Part shown: in pieces, positions 1-5,517 of the stretch | Layout of the letters: each line of letters begins with the position of its first letter | Position numbering within the stretch: position 1 is the stretch's first letter | Source of the DNA: an uncultured Eubacteriales bacterium | GTDB taxonomy: Bacteria > Bacillota > Clostridia > Christensenellales > CAG-138 | Direction of reading: 5' to 3' | Length of the DNA: 5,555 nucleotides | Assembly (NCBI GenBank): GCA_900542615.1 | Contig: UQOG01000125.1 | Span: 1 to 5,555 of the forward strand | Notes under the pieces: generated by a model | Databases searched by the model: none | The model's input: the letters and a program-made list of their open reading frames with translations, nothing else | What the model was told of the DNA's origin: nothing | Position numbers and translations under genes: made by a program

Positions 1-26
1 GTAGGCGCAAGGGAGCTATGAACACC

Positions 27-56
27 TCGAAAAAGGGGCGCAAGCCACTTTTTCGA
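27..56. terminator. Hairpin with GCAA tetraloop, probable intrinsic terminator
   Basis: Positions 27-39 pair with 44-56 around a GCAA loop (40-43), a GNRA-type tetraloop. The stem is 13 bp with one mismatch (G37 against A47 by the pairing register). The outer arms are A-rich on the left and T-rich on the right, so either strand would give a GC-rich inner stem next to a U-run. That fits a terminator for a gene ending at or before the left edge of the window, and it could work in both directions. The assignment is by structure only. Confidence 0.55.
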
Positions 57-64
57 CAGCCTGA

Positions 65-97
65 GCAAAGGGGGATCCTACGCGGATCCCCCTTTGC
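65..97. terminator. Perfect 14-bp inverted repeat, probable terminator
   Basis: The arm GCAAAGGGGGATCC (65-78) is perfectly complementary to 84-97, with a 5-nt loop TACGC. It lies downstream of the two-gene minus-strand operon and could end its transcript, or a plus-strand transcript entering from the left. There is no long U-run beyond the stem, only the TTT inside the arm, so it is a strong hairpin but not a textbook intrinsic terminator. Confidence 0.5.
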
Positions 98-114
98 GAA
101 GGAGCGGACATACC

Positions 115-147
115 GGGCGCCAGGCGGCTGCTACTGCCGCCGCGCCC
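115..147. terminator. GC-rich hairpin just past the minus-strand operon
   Basis: GGCGGC (123-128) pairs with GCCGCC (136-141), and GGGCGC (115-120) pairs with GCGCCC (142-147). The result is 12 GC pairs interrupted by a 2-nt bulge (121-122), with a 7-nt loop. On the minus strand it begins about 9 nt after the stop codon at 156-158, where a terminator or 3'-end stabilising structure would sit. No U-run follows on that strand. Confidence 0.45.
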
Positions 148-155
148 CTGGACAA

Positions 156-368
156 CTACCCTTGTCCCTTGCCCGCTGCTTTTTTTGAATATTTGGGGCA
201 GGGCTTTGTCCCATAGATCACATATCCGGGTTTTTCATAGTATTGATCGCACTCGATGGTATTGCCGGGGATCATATAGGCGCAGTCCCGGCACTGTAAC
301 GCATCATTTTCTACCGCTTCCCATACCGGATCGTTTTCCGAGGAAAACCGGCTCTTGTTCTCTTGCAT
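156..368 (-). CDS. Small four-cysteine (possible zinc-binding) protein, 70 aa
   Basis: Function unknown. The 70-residue product has four cysteines: a C-x2-C pair at 26 and 29, then C40 and C57 in the motif KPCPKY. Aromatic and proline residues around Y43-Y44, P47 and Y52 lie between them. Four cysteines in so small a protein suggest a structural zinc site. I have a loose memory of similar small Cys-rich proteins in clostridial phages and conjugative elements, but no specific family is claimed. The N-terminus is acidic and hydrophilic and the C-terminus is basic; there is no signal peptide or membrane segment. The start is well supported: AGGAGGAG (complement of 371-378) lies just before the ATG at 366-368. 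It follows the neighbouring small gene after 19 nt, so the two are probably co-transcribed. GC-rich hairpins lie downstream. Confidence 0.72.
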   Translation of the reverse strand: MQENKSRFSSENDPVWEAVENDALQCRDCAYMIPGNTIECDQYYEKPGYVIYGTKPCPKYSKKAAGKGQG

Positions 369-387
369 AGCTCCTCCTGCTTTTCGG

Positions 388-591
388 TTATTTTGCCTTC
401 CCCTCTTCTTCCTCGTTGATGAGGTCGATGATGAATTTCATGGCGCCATTTCCAAACTCGTTGGTAGCGTCCAAGATCTCCCGGATCTTATATTTCTGTC
501 CCCGGTCCAAAAGCATCTCGAACTCGTCCGCCGTGGCGGTAAGGCCTTCCACAAATGAGGAGGTGACATTTTGAACCCCTATTATCCGCAC
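388..591 (-). CDS. Small acidic helical protein of unknown function, up to 67 aa
   Basis: Not recognised. The longest reading starts at GTG (589-591) and gives 67 residues, overlapping the first 21 nt of the divergent flavoenzyme gene. Other in-frame starts are GTG at 550-552 (54 aa) and ATG at 514-516 (42 aa). None has a convincing ribosome binding site, so the true start is uncertain. From about residue 14 the product looks like real coding sequence: amphipathic, with alternating charged and hydrophobic residues (ADEFEMLLDRG, KYKIREIL, MKFIIDLINEEEEGK). It probably forms two or three helices and has no cysteines, signal peptide or membrane span. It is the first gene of a two-gene minus-strand operon. 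The missing ribosome binding site could mean a leaderless start or a 5'-truncated remnant. The overlapping plus-strand reading at 355-558 is less convincing. Confidence 0.55.
   Translation of the reverse strand: MRIIGVQNVTSSFVEGLTATADEFEMLLDRGQKYKIREILDATNEFGNGAMKFIIDLINEEEEGKAK
558..566 (+). promoter_or_regulatory. Ribosome binding site fixing a TTG start
   Basis: AGGAGGTGA is a near-perfect match to the 16S anti-Shine-Dalgarno sequence. Its GGAGG core ends 7 nt before the TTG at 571. The next in-frame ATG (676-678) is far inside the conserved barrel, so this site decides that translation begins at the TTG. The site lies antisense within the small minus-strand gene. Confidence 0.85.
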
Positions 592-2577
592 CTATTCAGT
601 CCACTAAAAGTAAAAAACCTCACCTATCGGAACCGCATCTTTGCCTCGCCCACAGGGCTAAAAGACCTGAGCGACATGAATCATTTGACCGTAAAGGGCA
701 TTGATTACTTCAAGCGCAAGGCAAAGGGCGGCGCCGCCAACGTCACCATGGGAGAGGCCTACGTGCATCCCACCGGCGTGGTAGACTGGAGCTACAAGGT
801 AAAGATGTATGACATCCGCTCCCAGGCAGGCATTTTCGACCTGGCGGTGGCCATCCATCAATATGGTTCCTATGCCTGCATTGAATTGAACCATGCCGGT
901 ATGCACTTCCACGACGACAACCGGATCAACTACGGCCCCAGCAACCGCATCGATGAATTCGATCAGCAGGACGGCCTGGGCAAACGGGTACACCAGATTT
1001 ATGAAATGCCCGAGGACATCATCGAGGAGGTTGTGGATTCCTACGGGAAAGCCGCCGCCCGGGCAAAGCATTGCGGTTTTGACTCGGTATTGGTCCATGC
1101 CGGCCACGGCTGGCTCCTGTCCCAATTCCTGTCCCCGGTGCTCAACGAGCGCACGGATAAATTTGGCGGCAGCCTGGAAAACCGGGCCCGGATCAGCCTG
1201 ATGGTGGTGGACAGCATTCGCAAATACTGCGGCCCCAACTTCCCCATCGAATTCCGCGTCAGCGCCCGGGAGGGCTTGACGGAGGGCTTCCAGCTGGAAG
1301 ACACCATCCAGTTCTGCAAATGGCTGGAGGAGCACGGGGTGGATATGATCCAAGTGACCTCCGGCTCCATCCACTTCTTAGAGACCGTAAACCTCACCGA
1401 TCCGCCGTGGTTTGTAACCGAGGAAGGCGTCAATGTGGAGGCGGCTTCCCAGATCAAGCAGCATCTGCACATTCCCGTGGGCGCGGTTGGCGCCATTACG
1501 GACCCGGCCTTTATGGAGCAGATCATCGCCGACGGCAAGGTGGATTACGTGGTGCTGGCCCGCGCCCTGATCGCGGATCCCGACCTGCCCTTAAAGGCCA
1601 TGAACGGGCATACGGAGGAGATCCGGCCCTGCCTGCGCTGCACCAGCTGCATGGATGGCGGTTACTTCAACCTTCCCCGGCACTGCTCCGTGAACCCGGT
1701 CTTTGGGCGGGATAGCCTTTTTGCCCGTCCGGCCTTCCCGGCGGAGAAAAAGAACGTGCTTATCGTGGGCGGCGGTCCCGCGGGCATGGAGGCGGCTGTC
1801 GTGGCTTCCCAGCGGGGACATAACGTAATCCTCTGCGAAAAGAGCGGCGAGCTGGGCGGCCTGCTGAACAAGATCGACGGGGAATCCTTTAAGATCCGGG
1901 TTAAGCAGTATAAGGAATATTTGATCCGCCAGGTGAAAAAGCATAAGATCGACCTGCGGCTGAATACCGAAGTGACCCCCGAATATGTAAAGCGGATCAA
2001 TCCCGACTTCCTGCTTTGCGCGGTAGGCGCCACGCCGGTGGTCCTGCCCATTCCCGGCTATGAAAAAGCCATCCCCATCCTCCGGCTGTATGCGGAGGAG
2101 CCGGATGTGGGCAAGTCCGTCCTGGTGCTGGGCGGCGGGTTCTCCGGCATTGAAGCGGCCATCGGCCTGGCCATGAAGGGCGTAAAGGCCACGGTGGCGG
2201 AAATGGCGGACGAGATCTGCTCCGGTCCGGACGTACCCTTCCCCGGAACGGGCGCCATGCGGAAAAACGCGCTGCGGTTCTACGCCGCCAAATACAACGT
2301 GGAAATCATGCTCAACACCAAATGCCTGGAGGTCACCGATACCGGCATGATCTGCCAGAGCAAGGATGGCGAGCGGTTTACCCTCACCGCGGACAGCGTC
2401 ATTACCGCCGGCGGCATGAAGCCCAACTATGCGTTGGTGGACGCCCTGCGGGATACGGTCCTAAACTTCCGGGCCATCGGCGATTGCTACGCGCCCGGCC
2501 TGATCCGCACCGCGGTGCGCGACGGCTTTGACGCGGCCATGTGTATCGGCCTGTACGATCCGGATAACATTTATTAA
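571..2577 (+). CDS. Fe-S/FMN/FAD NADH:flavin oxidoreductase (old yellow enzyme/2,4-dienoyl-CoA reductase type), 668 aa
   Basis: A multidomain flavoenzyme of the family that includes 2,4-dienoyl-CoA reductase (FadH), 2-enoate reductase, trimethylamine dehydrogenase and the bile-acid enzymes BaiCD/BaiH. Electrons normally pass from NAD(P)H to FAD, a [4Fe-4S] cluster and FMN, then reduce an activated C=C bond. Residues 1 to about 345 form the FMN TIM barrel: an N-terminal LFSPLKVKNLTYRNR segment, HAGHGW at 176-181, then the RTDKFGGSLENR signature. Cys354, 357, 360 and 372 form the cluster motif (C-x2-C-x2-C-x11-C). A Rossmann glycine motif (GGGPAG, 400-405) binds FAD and a second (GGGFSG, 521-526) binds NAD(P)H; the C-terminal GD motif ends at Asp638. 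Length is normal for the family and there is no signal peptide, so it is cytoplasmic. TTG start with a strong ribosome binding site. W181 replaces the Tyr usual in this position in YqjM and FadH. The substrate cannot be predicted; a short hydrophobic enoate, enone or steroid-like compound is possible. Confidence 0.93.
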   Translation: MNPYYPHLFSPLKVKNLTYRNRIFASPTGLKDLSDMNHLTVKGIDYFKRKAKGGAANVTMGEAYVHPTGVVDWSYKVKMYDIRSQAGIFDLAVAIHQYGSYACIELNHAGMHFHDDNRINYGPSNRIDEFDQQDGLGKRVHQIYEMPEDIIEEVVDSYGKAAARAKHCGFDSVLVHAGHGWLLSQFLSPVLNERTDKFGGSLENRARISLMVVDSIRKYCGPNFPIEFRVSAREGLTEGFQLEDTIQFCKWLEEHGVDMIQVTSGSIHFLETVNLTDPPWFVTEEGVNVEAASQIKQHLHIPVGAVGAITDPAFMEQIIADGKVDYVVLARALIADPDLPLKAMNGHTEEIRPCLRCTSCMDGGYFNLPRHCSVNPVFGRDSLFARPAFPAEKKNVLIVGGGPAGMEAAVVASQRGHNVILCEKSGELGGLLNKIDGESFKIRVKQYKEYLIRQVKKHKIDLRLNTEVTPEYVKRINPDFLLCAVGATPVVLPIPGYEKAIPILRLYAEEPDVGKSVLVLGGGFSGIEAAIGLAMKGVKATVAEMADEICSGPDVPFPGTGAMRKNALRFYAAKYNVEIMLNTKCLEVTDTGMICQSKDGERFTLTADSVITAGGMKPNYALVDALRDTVLNFRAIGDCYAPGLIRTAVRDGFDAAMCIGLYDPDNIY

Positions 2578-2597
2578 CGCTTCGATTCCCTTCATCC

Positions 2598-2632
2598 TTC
2601 CATGGCTTCCCGCGCAAGCGGGGGCCATGGAA
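2598..2632 (+). terminator. Hairpin after the flavoenzyme gene, GCAA tetraloop
   Basis: TTCCATGGC (2598-2606) pairs with 2624-2632, and CCCGC (2609-2613) pairs with GCGGG (2618-2622) around a GCAA loop. This gives about 14 bp with a small internal bulge. It begins 21 nt after the TAA stop at 2575-2577. No U-run follows, so it may be a terminator or a 3'-end stabilising stem. Confidence 0.45.
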
Positions 2633-2635
2633 CCA

Positions 2636-2662
2636 TTCCCGCCTGGTGTTTCCAGGCGGGAA
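2636..2662. repeat. Perfect 11-bp inverted repeat
   Basis: TTCCCGCCTGG (2636-2646) is perfectly complementary to 2652-2662, with a 5-nt loop. It is the second of a run of hairpins between the flavoenzyme and the PLP-enzyme gene and has no U-run. Confidence 0.6.
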
Positions 2663-2666
2663 CCGA

Positions 2667-2700
2667 CCCGGGCCTTTGGCACTGTGCCAGAGGGCCCGGG
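2667..2700. repeat. Long GC-rich hairpin
   Basis: CCCGGGCC (2667-2674) pairs with 2693-2700. The stem continues through T-G and T-A pairs and GGCA/TGCC, with a single bulged base near the tip. It is the third hairpin of the series and no U-run follows. Confidence 0.55.
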
Positions 2701-2717
2701 CAACGGGCGGATCCCTT

Positions 2718-2758
2718 TGCAAAAATTAAGCCGGCTGAAACCTGGCTTAATTTTTGCA
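2718..2758. terminator. Strong bidirectional intrinsic-terminator-like hairpin
   Basis: Positions 2718-2732 (TGCAAAAATTAAGCC) are perfectly complementary to 2744-2758: 15 bp with an 11-nt loop, where GG/CC can add pairs. A-run and T-run flank a GC step, so each strand shows a U-rich 3' side. This is the most terminator-like structure in the window. It ends only 33 nt before the ATG of the next gene. It may end transcription from the flavoenzyme gene, or act as a leader attenuator if the downstream promoter lies upstream of it. Confidence 0.65.
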
Positions 2759-2778
2759 TGATCAATATGGCATATAGT

Positions 2779-2785
2779 GAGGAAG
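2779..2785 (+). promoter_or_regulatory. Ribosome binding site deciding the ATG at 2792
   Basis: GAGGAAG contains AGGA (2780-2783), 8 nt before the ATG at 2792. The longer alternative start, GTG at 2777, overlaps this site and has no ribosome binding site of its own, so the ATG is preferred. Confidence 0.65.
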
Positions 2786-2791
2786 AAACCT

Positions 2792-3961
2792 ATGGCATTG
2801 CTCCAGTATAAAGACCGTAAAGGCACCAATAGCGCCAAGTGGGATATTTTAGCCAGCAAATTCGGGAAAGCGGATCTGCTTTCCATGTGGGTGGCGGACA
2901 TGGACTTTAAAGAACCGCCTTGCGTCACCGCGGCGTTGCGCAGGTATGTCGAGGAGGTCCCCTTCGGCTATTTCGTCCCTCCTGCCTCCTATTTCCAGGC
3001 TTTTATCGATTGGGAACAGACCTGCCATAACTACAAGGTAGCGCCGGAATGGATTTGCTTTGCGCCGGGGGTGGTGCCGGCCATCAACTGGGTGATCCAG
3101 TTCGCCACCCAGCCTGGGGACGCGGTGATCGTGCTTACGCCGGTGTATTATCCCTTCCTGGAGTCGGTGCAAAACAACCAGCGCAAGCTGGTGCAATGCG
3201 ATCTTGTTCGGGATGGCATGGTTTATTCCATCGATTACGAAAAATTTGAGCAGGCCATCGTCCAGAACCAGGCCAAGCTTTTTATCATGAGCTCCCCTCA
3301 CAACCCGGTAGGCCGGGTATGGCGTCCGGAGGAGCTGCGGCCGCTGATGGAGATCTGCCGCAAGCATCACGTGTTGGTGATCTCGGATGAAATCCATCAT
3401 GATTTTGTATATCCCGGCCACACCCATTATCCCACCGCCTCCCTGGGGGATTACGATGAATTTCTGATCACCATGACCGCGCCCTCCAAGACCTTCAATT
3501 TGGCGGCGCTGCAAAACTCCCTGGTCATCATACCGAATCCGGCGCTTCGGAAGAAATACCTGGCTTGCCTAATAAACCTGCGGTTTAATAGCGGCAATGC
3601 TTTTGGATATATCGCGGCGGAAGCGGCGTACCGGGAGGGACGGCCCTGGCTGGAGGAGCTGCTGGATCACATATACCGAAACTATCTCTACTTCAGGGAC
3701 GTCATGGAGCAGCATGGGCCCGATATCGGCGTTGCGCCCCTGGAGGGGACGTACCTGCTTTGGCTGGACTTCAGCAGCCGCCTGCAAACCCACGAAGAGA
3801 TGGTGGATTTCGCCCAAAACAAGTGCGGCCTCGCGCCGGATTATGGCTATTGGTTTGGCGGCGCCCAATTCAGCCCCTTTATGCGGCTAAATTTGGCAAC
3901 CTCCCGCCAAAACGTAGAAACCGCCGCCAAGGCCATCATCCAGGCCCTTAAGGGATGCTGA
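2792..3961 (+). CDS. MalY/PatB-family PLP-dependent enzyme (C-S lyase or aminotransferase fold), 389 aa
   Basis: A fold-type I PLP enzyme of the MalY/PatB family. Family members cleave the C-S bond of cystathionine, cysteine or related thioethers (beta-lyase) to give pyruvate, ammonia and a thiol; some act as aminotransferases. Visible family marks are KGTNSAKWD near the N-terminus, MWVADMDF, the PLP-contact segment TPVYYPF, SPHNPVGRVW with Asn171, SDEIHHDF with Asp199 (pairs with the pyridine nitrogen), Lys233 in APSKTFNLAAL (Schiff-base lysine), LEGTYLLWLDF, and Arg365 in FMRLNLATSR (substrate carboxylate). All key residues are present and the length is normal, so it should be active. It is soluble with no signal peptide. 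The start is ATG 2792, backed by a ribosome binding site; GTG 2777 would add five residues. It stands alone behind a terminator-like hairpin, so regulation by attenuation is possible but unproven. The exact substrate is not predictable here. Confidence 0.92.
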   Translation: MALLQYKDRKGTNSAKWDILASKFGKADLLSMWVADMDFKEPPCVTAALRRYVEEVPFGYFVPPASYFQAFIDWEQTCHNYKVAPEWICFAPGVVPAINWVIQFATQPGDAVIVLTPVYYPFLESVQNNQRKLVQCDLVRDGMVYSIDYEKFEQAIVQNQAKLFIMSSPHNPVGRVWRPEELRPLMEICRKHHVLVISDEIHHDFVYPGHTHYPTASLGDYDEFLITMTAPSKTFNLAALQNSLVIIPNPALRKKYLACLINLRFNSGNAFGYIAAEAAYREGRPWLEELLDHIYRNYLYFRDVMEQHGPDIGVAPLEGTYLLWLDFSSRLQTHEEMVDFAQNKCGLAPDYGYWFGGAQFSPFMRLNLATSRQNVETAAKAIIQALKGC

Positions 3962-3983
3962 AACGCATAAAATAATAAATAAT

Positions 3984-4042
3984 GAAACGCTACCGCTTGG
4001 GCACGGCTGCGCATTGGCCGCCGTCCCGGGCGGTAGGGTTTC
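3984..4042 (+). terminator. Long hairpin downstream of the MalY/PatB gene
   Basis: GAAACGCTACCGC (3984-3996) pairs with 4030-4042 with one mismatch. Inside, GGG and ACGGC can pair with GCCGT and CCC around a short loop region. The structure begins 22 nt after the TGA stop and is the likely 3' boundary of that transcript. No U-run follows, so it is not canonical. Confidence 0.5.
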
Positions 4043-4058
4043 GCCGGTAAGCAAAGAG

Positions 4059-4106
4059 CGATTATGAAAATCCGTTATCGAATGATCTGTTAATTTTCCG
4101 ATTATG
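4059..4106. repeat. 8-bp direct repeat CGATTATG in AT-rich spacer
   Basis: CGATTATG occurs at 4059-4066 and 4099-4106, flanking 32 bp whose ends (AAAAT and ATTTT, extended by the flanking G and C) are inverted. The surrounding stretch, about 4060-4275, is clearly richer in A and T than the genes on both sides and contains no convincing gene. It could be the scar of a small insertion or chance similarity. Confidence 0.3.
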
Positions 4107-4108
4107 GG

Positions 4109-4159
4109 CCAATAGATTTATTTCCTATTGGGGAGGGTAGCCAATAGCCTTGCCTACCC
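4109..4159 (+). other. Overlapping alternative hairpins (CCAATAG / CTATTGG / CCAATAG)
   Basis: CTATTGG (4125-4131) can pair either with CCAATAG upstream (4109-4115) or with the second CCAATAG downstream (4141-4147); each stem is 7 bp with a 9-nt loop. The downstream copy is also part of a third stem, GGGTAG/CTACCC plus CAA/TTG (4135-4144 with 4150-4159). The first and third can coexist while the second excludes both. This arrangement resembles an attenuator, but no U-run follows and no gene directly downstream needs it. Confidence 0.35.
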
Positions 4160-4273
4160 CCTTATTCGCCATCTCGTGCAAATGAGAAACGTGTTTGTCG
4201 AACATTTATAAAGTTCTTTTAATTGAATAAGATAAGGTACAATAAGTTTCGCAAATTGGAAAGTAGATAAAAA

Positions 4274-4303
4274 GAGACATGGTTTGCAGATCTCTGGTAG
4301 AAT
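4274..4303 (+). promoter_or_regulatory. Candidate weak promoter for the transposase
   Basis: TAGAAT (4298-4303) differs from the -10 consensus TATAAT at one base. GAGACA (4274-4279) lies 18 bp upstream and shares four bases with TTGACA. A start near 4310 would give a transcript that lacks the left arm of the leader hairpin. An alternative -10, TACAAT at 4238-4243, has no good -35. This is a motif-only call. Confidence 0.25.
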
Positions 4304-4347
4304 GAAGTTGCGATACCACCATTCGAAAGGAGACAGCAAACCATGTC
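4276..4347 (+). promoter_or_regulatory. Leader inverted repeat that can sequester the transposase start
   Basis: GACATGGTTTGC (4276-4287) is perfectly complementary to 4336-4347, which contains the transposase ATG (4343-4345). After a small internal loop, TCTC (4291-4294) pairs with GAGA (4330-4333), which covers the GGAG ribosome binding site (4329-4332). In a transcript entering from outside, both initiation signals would be double-stranded. This matches the known strategy by which IS10 and IS50 block transposase translation from read-through RNA. Its role here is inferred. Confidence 0.55.
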
Positions 4348-5517
4348 CGAGAAGATTGTACAACTAAACGAGGAAGTTATCAAGGGGCAGCTCAAGGAGC
4401 TGGTGCGAGGCAGCGTAGAGGAAGCCCTCAACGAACTGCTGGAGGCCGAGGCAGAGAAACTGACCCAAGCTGCCCGGTATGAGCGTAATGAGCAGCGCCA
4501 GGGCTACCGCAGCGGCCACTACAACCGCAACCTTACCACCACTTCTGGGGATGTTACCCTCAAGGTGCCTAAGCTCAAGGGAATCTCCTTTGAAACTGCC
4601 ATCATTGAAAGGTATCGCCGCCGGGAGAGCAGTGTGGAAGAGGCCCTCATCGAGATGTACCTAGCCGGCGTATGGAGGACATCACCGAGGCCCTCTGGGG
4701 CAGCAAAGTCTCTCCCTCCACCATCAGTGAGTTGAATAAGAAAGCGTATGTCCACATCGAGGATTGGCGTAACCGTCCTCTGCAGGGCGGACGCTATCCG
4801 TATGTCTATGTAGATGGGATCTATCTGCGCCGTAACTGGGGTGGAGAATTTGAAAATGTGGCCATTCTGGTGGCCATTGCGGTCAACGAGGACGGATACC
4901 GTGAGGTTCTGGGCGCCGCTGAGGGTATGAAAGAGGACAAGGCCAGCTGGGTCAGTTTCTTCCAGTGGCTGCGTGGCCGTGGACTGGACGGCGTGAAACT
5001 CATCGTTGGAGACAAGTGTCTTGGTATGCTGGAGGCCGTGGGTGAAGTGTTCCCCGAAGCCAAATACCAGCGGTGTACCGTCCACTTTTACCGCAATGTG
5101 TTCTCGGTCACACCTCGCTCGAAGGTGAAGCTGGTAGCCAAAATGCTCAAGGCGATCCACGCCCAGGAGAGCAAGAAAGCTGCTCGGGAGAAGGCTAAAG
5201 CCGTGGTAGAGGAACTTCGTTCTATAAAGCTGAAGGAGGCCGCCAAGAAGGTGGAGGATGGCATTGAGGAAACGCTAACCTACTGTGAATTTCCCAGCGA
5301 ACACTGGACCCGTATCCGTACCAACAATGTCATTGAGAGGCTGAACCGGGAGATTCGCCGCCGCACCCGTGTGGTTGGCAGTTTCCCTGACGGTAACTCT
5401 GCTTTGATGCTGGTCTGTGCCCGGCTGCGCCATGTGGCCGGTACTCAGTGGGGCAACAAGAAGTATATGAACATGAAGCATCTGGAGGCTGACGAGACTA
5501 TCCCAAGTTTTGTGTAA
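4343..5517 (+). pseudogene. Frameshifted IS256-family transposase
   Basis: Two frames together make one IS256-type transposase of about 390 residues, close to the usual length. The first part (from ATG 4343, ribosome binding site GGAG at 4329-4332) carries the N-terminal DNA-binding region with RQGYRSGHYNR and VTLKVPKLKG, and runs off at a stop at 4733-4735. The second part, in the -1 frame from about 4672 (MEDITEALWG) to the TAA at 5515-5517, holds the catalytic DDE core: Asp in YVYVDGIYL (codon 4813), Asp in VGDKCLGM (codon 5011), the RCTVHFYRN motif, and Glu in NNVIERLNREIRRRTR (codon 5335). At the junction (about 4671) the family usually reads roughly AGVSVRRVEDITEALWG. Here about four residues plus one base are missing, which fits a 13-nt deletion. 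No slippery heptamer is seen, so programmed frameshifting is unlikely. The second part could in principle start at ATG 4672, but it lacks a ribosome binding site. Confidence 0.85.

Noticed and set aside
1..21. Possible last codons of an upstream plus-strand gene ending in TGA at 19-21
   Set aside because: Only six codons are visible. The hairpin at 27-56 would suit a gene end here, but there is nothing to identify or confirm it.
18..188. Plus-strand ORF of 56 codons with GGGAG before its ATG
   Set aside because: It runs straight through three hairpins and into the antisense of the four-cysteine gene; its product is low in hydrophobic structure and rich in Arg, Cys and Pro, as expected of a chance reading.
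355..558. Plus-strand ORF of 67 codons opposite the small acidic gene
   Set aside because: No ribosome binding site at its ATG. Its codon pattern is that of an antisense shadow, and the minus-strand reading gives a better protein and continues into a gene with a clear ribosome binding site.
658..1374. Long minus-strand ORF inside the flavoenzyme gene
   Set aside because: A shadow of a GC-rich gene: Val-, Ala-, His- and Gly-rich without motifs, while the plus strand carries the complete conserved enzyme.
2578..2791. T-box, SAM or other known riboswitch before the MalY/PatB gene
   Set aside because: I looked for the T-box consensus and an S-box core and saw neither; the stems are simple tandem hairpins.
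2849..3514. Minus-strand ORF of 221 codons inside the MalY/PatB gene
   Set aside because: Antisense shadow of a gene with all family residues intact; its own product has no recognisable domain.
4655..4680. Programmed -1 frameshift in the transposase
   Set aside because: No slippery heptamer or pausing structure is evident, and about four expected residues are missing at the junction, which a ribosomal slip would not explain.
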